Both the position numbers and the translations under genes were made by a program. Shown here in pieces: positions 6,925-10,416 of a DNA stretch of 10,416 nucleotides. Source of the DNA: Flavobacterium sp. Its GTDB lineage: Bacteria > Bacteroidota > Bacteroidia > Flavobacteriales > Flavobacteriaceae. Positions within the stretch are counted from its first letter, which is position 1. Each line of letters starts with the position of its first letter. The notes under the pieces are model-generated. The model was not told the DNA's origin, made no database searches, and worked only from the letters and a program-made list of their open reading frames with translations. The stretch covers positions 1-10,416 of the forward strand of contig SEBM01000095.1 of assembly GCA_004296145.1 (NCBI GenBank), given 5' to 3'.

Positions 6925-6996
6925 CAAAGGATAAATTAATAATTTGGTAATTTTATGAATAAGATAACTATAAGGAATATAGTTTTAACTTTAGTA

Positions 6997-7383
6997 TTAA
7001 TTTAAAGCAAAAGGAGCACACATTCTAAAAGTAGGAACAATTACTTTGAATGTTTTTGTAGTGGTGAAATTAATCATATTAAAATGACCTTTCATAGCGC
7101 CATAAGGAGACGATAATAAACAACCAGAGCTGTAAGTGTGATTTTCACCAGGTTTTAAAACCGGCTTTTTTCCGATAACGCCTTCTCCGTCGACAACTTC
7201 AATATCATTCAAAGAATCAAAAATTTCCCAGTGACGGGAAGTTAACTGAACTGAATCTTTACTGTGGTTTTCGATAGTAATAACATAACTAAAAGCAAAA
7301 TGAATCTTGTAGTTCTTGAAGTAAGTACCTTCAAAACTAGTTAAAACAGATATTTTTATGCCTCTTGTAATTTGAGAAACCAT
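6997..7383 (-). CDS. apaG: ApaG-domain protein
   Basis: A 128-residue single-domain ApaG protein (immunoglobulin-like beta sandwich), the normal length. Signatures: Y33-V-I-T-I-E-N-H-S, V45-Q-L-T-S-R-H-W-E-I, the V-D-G-E-G-V-I-G-K-K-P-V-L-K-P-G-E loop at 64-80 that resembles a pyrophosphate-binding loop, and Y84-S-S-G-C-L-L-S-S-P-Y-G-A-M-K-G-H-F. The old name refers to a Co2+/Mg2+ efflux phenotype in enterobacteria, and the protein itself has no transport domain; its molecular role is unsettled and nucleotide pyrophosphate binding is suggested for the fold. It precedes pruA by 155 bases on the same strand, an arrangement I recall from other Flavobacteriia, but each has its own -7 box. No signal peptide is present. 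Confidence 0.95.
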   Translation of the reverse strand: MVSQITRGIKISVLTSFEGTYFKNYKIHFAFSYVITIENHSKDSVQLTSRHWEIFDSLNDIEVVDGEGVIGKKPVLKPGENHTYSSGCLLSSPYGAMKGHFNMINFTTTKTFKVIVPTFRMCAPFALN

Positions 7384-7416
7384 CCTAAAGTAGTATATAT
7401 GTGTGCGTTATATCGG

Positions 7417-7424
7417 CAAAGTTA
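7417..7424 (-). promoter_or_regulatory. Probable -7 box of the apaG promoter
   Basis: TAACTTTG on the minus strand matches TAnnTTTG exactly, 33 bases before the apaG ATG and 37 bases after the end of the upstream plug-family gene. The -33 TTG is not at normal distance. Confidence 0.45.
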
Positions 7425-7461
7425 CGAAAAAAAACATTCGTTTAAAAACCTTAACAATCTT

Positions 7462-8724
7462 TTAATTGACTATATTGATAGAGTTAGCATTTCCTTTTCC
7501 GATAACTCTCTCATAACGATCAGAAGTTTGCTTGTAATAAACCAAAATGGTGTACTCATTTTCAGTCTGATAAAAGTTCCCGTCAATCGCATTTTCATAA
7601 TCAATCGTTCCTTTTTTGTCTGCAATTTTATATTCAAAATTTGTAAAACCCTGTTTGATCATAACCGCTTTTTCAAAAACTCCCTTGTCTGTATTATAGT
7701 CCATTTTATATTCCGGCGTAAGATTATAATTGTTGAACATTCCGGTAATATAAATATCCTTGCTCGAAGATCTGAAAGTAGGGGCAGAAACACTAAAATA
7801 AACCCAGGCATAATCTGCTTCAATTTCCTGGTTGGATCCATTTATATTTTTAACCACAAAGTTTCCGTTAACGTCTTCATACAAAGTATAAATCTGATTT
7901 CCTCTTGCCTGATTGGTATACAAATAAGAATTATAAATATCACTGTTTGAGCCTACTTTCCCCACATTATTATTGGCAGCCCGAATATCTTTATTTTCAA
8001 AATATAAAAATTCGTTTCCGGCCCAAAACTGTGTTTCCTTATCGTATTTATATACCAATTGATTTCCTAAAGTATATTGCGGAACAATATTTTTAATACT
8101 AGTACTAAAATCTCCATTTTGCAATAAAAGCACTTTTACGTTTTGTAACGGAGTCTGAAAAACAATATCGTTAGAAACTATAGAAAAATCAAGGTTTTGT
8201 TTATAGTCAATATTGCTGACGTTACGACTTCTTTTTACCTGAGCGGCAACAGTTGAATGTTCTTCAAATAAAATAAACTTTCTGGAAAAAACAACTTCTC
8301 TGTCTTCATTCAGGATTTTAAGCATATAATTTCCGGAAATTCGTAATTGTGTCGTAAACTGATTCGGAAAAGCCAGTCTGTAATGCGAATAAACCTGAAG
8401 GGTATTAAAGGAATTAGAATAATCGGTAATTCTTTGATTGTCAAAACCGCGTACATAATCTGTTTTTGGAATATCAGTTGGCCTCCAGTTATAATCACAA
8501 TGTGTAACTTCAAAATAATAATTAGCTTCATTACCAAATAAATCATCGAACTGCAATTCAAAAGTAGAACCCAGTTCAAATATGGGAACAACATTGCTTC
8601 CGTTTTGTACAAACGTTACAGTTTTAATATTATAAGGTGGAGCAACTTCTGTTTGTACTTCCTGAGCTGCTGCCGAAGTAAAAATAAAAATCAGAAGAAG
8701 TTTTTGAAACAAAAATTTTGGCAT
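7462..8724 (-). CDS. Type IX secretion system plug-family protein (DUF5103)
   Basis: A 420-residue exported protein. Residues 1-20 form a clear Sec signal peptide (K3 and K8, hydrophobic core, A-A-A before Q21). The rest is beta-rich with many aromatics: a first sandwich domain at about 30-150 containing the Y-x-F-E-V-T-H-C-D-Y-N-W stretch, a second at about 155-300, and a C-terminal E-set-like module at about 310-380 with I-T-G-M-F-N-N-Y-N. This matches the DUF5103 family, which includes the periplasmic Plug that closes the lateral SprA/Sov translocon of the type IX secretion system in Flavobacterium johnsoniae. Family assignment is firm in my reading; that this copy is the SprA plug itself is inferred. 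sprA is not in the window. The start codon overlaps one arm of a perfect inverted repeat (8723-8776), which may affect translation. Confidence 0.85.
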   Translation of the reverse strand: MPKFLFQKLLLIFIFTSAAAQEVQTEVAPPYNIKTVTFVQNGSNVVPIFELGSTFELQFDDLFGNEANYYFEVTHCDYNWRPTDIPKTDYVRGFDNQRITDYSNSFNTLQVYSHYRLAFPNQFTTQLRISGNYMLKILNEDREVVFSRKFILFEEHSTVAAQVKRSRNVSNIDYKQNLDFSIVSNDIVFQTPLQNVKVLLLQNGDFSTSIKNIVPQYTLGNQLVYKYDKETQFWAGNEFLYFENKDIRAANNNVGKVGSNSDIYNSYLYTNQARGNQIYTLYEDVNGNFVVKNINGSNQEIEADYAWVYFSVSAPTFRSSSKDIYITGMFNNYNLTPEYKMDYNTDKGVFEKAVMIKQGFTNFEYKIADKKGTIDYENAIDGNFYQTENEYTILVYYKQTSDRYERVIGKGNANSINIVN

Positions 8725-8776
8725 CTTATTGCGTTGTAAGATTGTAAATATAATAATTTATATAACGCAATAAGAT
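8723..8776 (-). repeat. Perfect 13-base inverted repeat at the plug gene start
   Basis: ATCTTATTGCGTT (8723-8735) is repeated exactly in inverted orientation at 8764-8776, with a 28-base AT-rich spacer. One arm includes two bases of the plug ATG. In a minus-strand transcript the stem would run up to the start codon and hide it; as DNA it could be a dyad operator. There is no T-run, so it is a poor terminator for the helicase gene that ends 30 bases upstream. Confidence 0.7.
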
Positions 8777-8806
8777 TCCAATTTATTGGTTGCTAAAACA
8801 ATTTGC

Positions 8807-9721
8807 CTAAGAACTCAGGATATATTCCAGATTATTTTCGATTTCGTCATTAATATAACTTTCTTCTAAAAGTGAATCTGACAGCAACTTTTTGTTTTCC
8901 TGAAGTTTAATAATCTTTTCTTCAACCGTATTTTTCGAAATAAAACGAATCACATTCACTTTATTTAATTGCCCGATTCTATGCGCTCGCCCAACTCCTT
9001 GCTTTTCTGCAAAAGGATTCCACCACGGATCCAGAAACAAAACATAAGACGCTTTTGTAATATTCAAACCAACGCCACCCGCTTTTAGCGAAATAAAAAA
9101 CAGTAAAGGTTCTTCGTTTTCCTGAAACTGTTTTACCTGTTGTTCTCTTTTGCTTGCCGGAGTTTCTCCCGTAATTTCACAAAACCCGATTTTATTTTCT
9201 TTACACCAATCAGTATAGAAATTCAAATTAGTAACAAACGAACTGAAAATGATTGTTTTCTGTTTTCCTTTCACAAGACTTTCCAGATAATTCGTAACGG
9301 TAATATATTTCCCCGAATCAATTTCAGATTCCTGATCGACCATTTTCGGATGATTACTCAGTTGTCGTAACTTCATTAAAGTGTTGATAATACTGATTTT
9401 ATCCGGACCCGTTCCATCGGTTTTTAATAAAAAGTTACGGGCTTTAGATTTCTCCTGTTCGTATAATTTTTCCTGTTCAGGATCCATATCGCAGTAATAA
9501 ATCTGTTCGGTTAATTCTGGTAAATCTTTTAAAACCTGTTCTTTAGTTCGTCTTAAAATATAAGGCTGGATGAGGTTTTTTAATTCCGATAAAACATCTT
9601 CATTCTGTTTTTTCTCAATCGGATTTTTAAAATTCTCTGTAAAGAAGGCAAAACTGCCTCTAAAATCGCCCGTACGTTTTGCGAAACCTTCGTCTGGTAA
9701 AGCTCTAAAGCGGAAATACAA
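8807..9721 (-). CDS. SNF2-family DEAD-like helicase, C-terminal third only (5' part missing)
   Basis: The C-terminal helicase lobe of an SNF2/Rad54-type ATP-dependent DNA translocase. Counting from a TTG at 9721: Y54-I-L-R-R-T-K-E-Q-V-L-K-D-L-P-E-L, motif IV I157-I-F-S-S-F, motif V S211-L-K-A-G-G-V-G-L-N, D231-P-W-W-N-P, and motif VI Q241-G-V-G-R-A-H-R-I-G-Q with both arginine-finger candidates. Bacterial homologues are roughly 900-1100 residues, so Walker A, DEXH and the rest of lobe one are absent. Similarity begins about residue 22 (G-S-F-A-F-F); residues 1-21 replace the conserved segment that normally joins the lobes and look unrelated, so the true gene is interrupted at about 9,655-9,665. 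An in-frame TAG lies at 9740-9742. This is a broken gene or a chimeric join; the 304-residue ORF should not be read as a natural protein. Confidence 0.9.
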   Translation of the reverse strand: MYFRFRALPDEGFAKRTGDFRGSFAFFTENFKNPIEKKQNEDVLSELKNLIQPYILRRTKEQVLKDLPELTEQIYYCDMDPEQEKLYEQEKSKARNFLLKTDGTGPDKISIINTLMKLRQLSNHPKMVDQESEIDSGKYITVTNYLESLVKGKQKTIIFSSFVTNLNFYTDWCKENKIGFCEITGETPASKREQQVKQFQENEEPLLFFISLKAGGVGLNITKASYVLFLDPWWNPFAEKQGVGRAHRIGQLNKVNVIRFISKNTVEEKIIKLQENKKLLSDSLLEESYINDEIENNLEYILSS

Positions 9722-9726
9722 TTTAG

Positions 9727-9754
9727 AAAAAAAGCTCAGCTATCGCGAGATGAG
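9727..9754 (-). terminator. Weak terminator-like hairpin beside the junction
   Basis: CTCA/TGAG arms (9735-9738 and 9751-9754), possibly extended by ATC/GAT pairing inside, are followed on the minus strand by seven T (complement of 9727-9733). It would end a leftward transcript from the foreign segment before it enters the helicase fragment. The stem is short and the call is tentative. Confidence 0.3.
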
Positions 9755-9776
9755 TTATTTTCCCGACACGGACTCT

Positions 9777-9815
9777 GCAAAGTATATTTTTTTGGCGCTA
9801 AGTAGGATGGGCTAC
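9777..9815 (+). repeat. Left arm of an imperfect inverted repeat
   Basis: GCAAAGTAT (9777-9785), a GGCG (9794-9797) and AGTAGGATGG (9801-9810) appear in the same order on the opposite strand at 10304-10339, with a four-base length difference in the spacer. The end GTAG...CTAC (9802-9805/9812-9815) is a small palindrome, matched by a better one in the right arm. Confidence 0.55.
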
Positions 9816-9964
9816 ATTTATTAAGATTTTTAAAAATGCGCGGCGGTTAGCGCAGTCATACCAATATTTAGTTTTAACCAATATTGAGTGCCGTAATAGC
9901 AGTGCTTAGCTATATGCAGTTCCATCCTTGGATACAAAACCACCAAATTTTATTTTTTAATAGG

Positions 9965-10264
9965 TTAAAAAAGCAGTGAAAATGACGACGACATCAAAGG
10001 GGGCTTAACTTCACATGATTGTTCTTGGTCAATATTCAAGAACTGCTTTAAATCTCTCTCGTCACGAATCCCCAACAGACTTTTACGATCATCGGTCGCG
10101 ATCCAAAAAGGGTGAGAATTTAAATCCAATGTTTTGTTAGGATCGTCTCGACCCCAAATTTTTTGTTCCTCTTGAATTGACTTCTGGCTTGAAAGCGAAA
10201 GGCCTGGTGCAATTCGCACATAGCCGGACCGAGATGCGACTTGGAAAATTTCTTGGGGCTTCAT
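9965..10264 (-). CDS. Orphan hypothetical protein, 99 residues
   Basis: I do not recognise this protein. It is hydrophilic and soluble, without signal peptide or membrane span: an N-terminal K-P-Q-E-I-F-Q-V-A-S-R stretch, a central I-W-G-R-D-D-P-N-K and H-P-F-W-I-A-T-D-D-R segment, a Lys/Asp-rich helix at about 65-82, and a Ser/Phe-rich tail. Codon choice (CGA, CGG, CCC, GGG used freely) differs from the Flavobacterium genes, which fits the foreign nature of the segment. ATG at 10264 is the only standard start, with a weak purine stretch upstream; the frame stays open 29 codons further, to a TAA near 10353, passing through the right repeat arm. It may be a real small gene, a fragment of a longer one, or a chance ORF; coding status is uncertain. 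Confidence 0.45.
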   Translation of the reverse strand: MKPQEIFQVASRSGYVRIAPGLSLSSQKSIQEEQKIWGRDDPNKTLDLNSHPFWIATDDRKSLLGIRDERDLKQFLNIDQEQSCEVKPPLMSSSFSLLF

Positions 10265-10303
10265 TGCTAGGGTACTCTTTTCCGTAAGCTGAGGGCCACG
10301 GTT

Positions 10304-10339
10304 GTAGGACCATCCTACTCGCCTTATATGATACTTTGC
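10304..10339 (-). repeat. Right arm of an imperfect inverted repeat
   Basis: Inverted counterpart of 9777-9815: CCATCCTACT (10310-10319), CGCC (10320-10323) and ATACTTTGC (10331-10339). GTAGGA-CCA-TCCTAC (10304-10318) is a perfect six-base hairpin. Beyond both arms, reading outward, a GC followed by seven T recurs (complement of 9727-9735 on the left, 10395-10403 on the right). Confidence 0.55.
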
Positions 10340-10416
10340 TGAATAGGTTAGATTTGCTTAGACCAAATTGACCTTAGGAGAGAGGCAACCATCGGCTTTT
10401 TTTAAATCTATAAAAG

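Larger units (their letters stand above)
9659..10416. other. Segment of different origin joined to the helicase gene
   Basis: From about 9,659 to the end the sequence is unlike the rest. Helicase coding ends abruptly, GC is about 40% over 9781-10416 by my count (up to about 55% at 10201-10320), the long ORF uses CGA, CGG and CCC codons rare in the neighbours, and no Flavobacteriia gene is recognisable. Contents: a terminator-like hairpin (9727-9754), inverted repeats (9777-9815, 10304-10339), a non-coding stretch 9825-9964 with a TGCGC/GCGCA hairpin (9837-9853) and a tandem pair of CCAATATT octamers (9861-9868, 9879-9886 region), and the ORF 9965-10264. It may be an insertion element edge or an assembly chimera. 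Confidence 0.7.

Noticed and set aside
7372..7950. 192-codon plus-strand ORF
   Set aside because: It is antisense to the plug-family gene, whose signal peptide, domain pattern and family match are clear; the composition (Ile/Asn/Ser rich) is that of an antisense shadow.
9570..9824. 84-codon plus-strand ORF starting inside the helicase gene
   Set aside because: Its first 28 codons are antisense to clear helicase coding sequence. Only the part after the junction is of possible interest and is reported as a finding, not as a gene.
9858..9886. CCAATATT direct repeat as an iteron or CRISPR-like unit
   Set aside because: Only two copies of an AT-rich octamer, no further units and no replication or cas gene nearby.
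9837..10009. Integron-like recombination site (TGCGC/GCGCA hairpin, GGTTAGC and GCTTAAC motifs)
   Set aside because: The GTTAGCG sequence does not fit GTTRRRY, the matching RYYYAAC-like motif lies inside the 99-codon ORF at the wrong distance, and no integrase or cassette array is present.

Overview
Most of this window (about 1 to 9,655) is ordinary chromosomal DNA of a Bacteroidetes bacterium, very probably Flavobacterium or a close relative. The evidence is AT-rich DNA, promoter elements of the Bacteroidetes form TTTG/TAnnTTTG, little Shine-Dalgarno sequence, and gene content typical of the group: a type IX secretion plug-family protein, a 541-residue PruA next to ApaG, a soluble-electron-carrier type fatty acid desaturase, and a structured intergenic element of the kind common in Flavobacteriia.

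Layout, left to right. A strong bidirectional terminator (61-101) ends a minus-strand PA2169/DUF2383 four-helix-bundle gene (122-580). A 328-base gap carries a GC-rich, conserved-looking structured RNA/repeat element (768-855) and the terminator of an aspartate-type aminotransferase (909-2099, minus). Upstream of it, co-oriented with a 75-base gap, lies a membrane fatty acid desaturase (2175-3272, minus). The desaturase promoter diverges from that of rsmG (3380-4009, plus). Two convergent terminators (4011-4051 and 4068-4099) separate rsmG from an unrecognised minus-strand gene (4161-4892) that has its own promoter. Then come pruA (5216-6841), apaG (6997-7383), a T9SS plug-family (DUF5103) exported protein (7462-8724), and the C-terminal third of an SNF2-family helicase (8807 to about 9,658), all on the minus strand. 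Apart from a plausible desaturase-aminotransferase pair, most genes look like separate short transcription units; no multi-gene pathway is encoded. Functions are amino-acid metabolism (aminotransferase, proline catabolism), membrane lipid unsaturation, ribosome modification, and outer-membrane protein export.

The right end is different. Helicase similarity stops abruptly at about 9,655-9,665, within the sequence and not at its edge. The remaining ~750 bases are about 40% GC, have different codon use, and hold one unrecognised 99-codon ORF (9965-10264, minus). That ORF is flanked by two related sequences of 36-39 bases in inverted orientation (9777-9815 and 10304-10339), each containing a small palindrome. 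This is either the edge of an inserted element that interrupts the helicase gene or a chimeric assembly/amplification join; the sequence alone cannot decide. No CRISPR array, tRNA, rRNA or recognisable transposase was seen.
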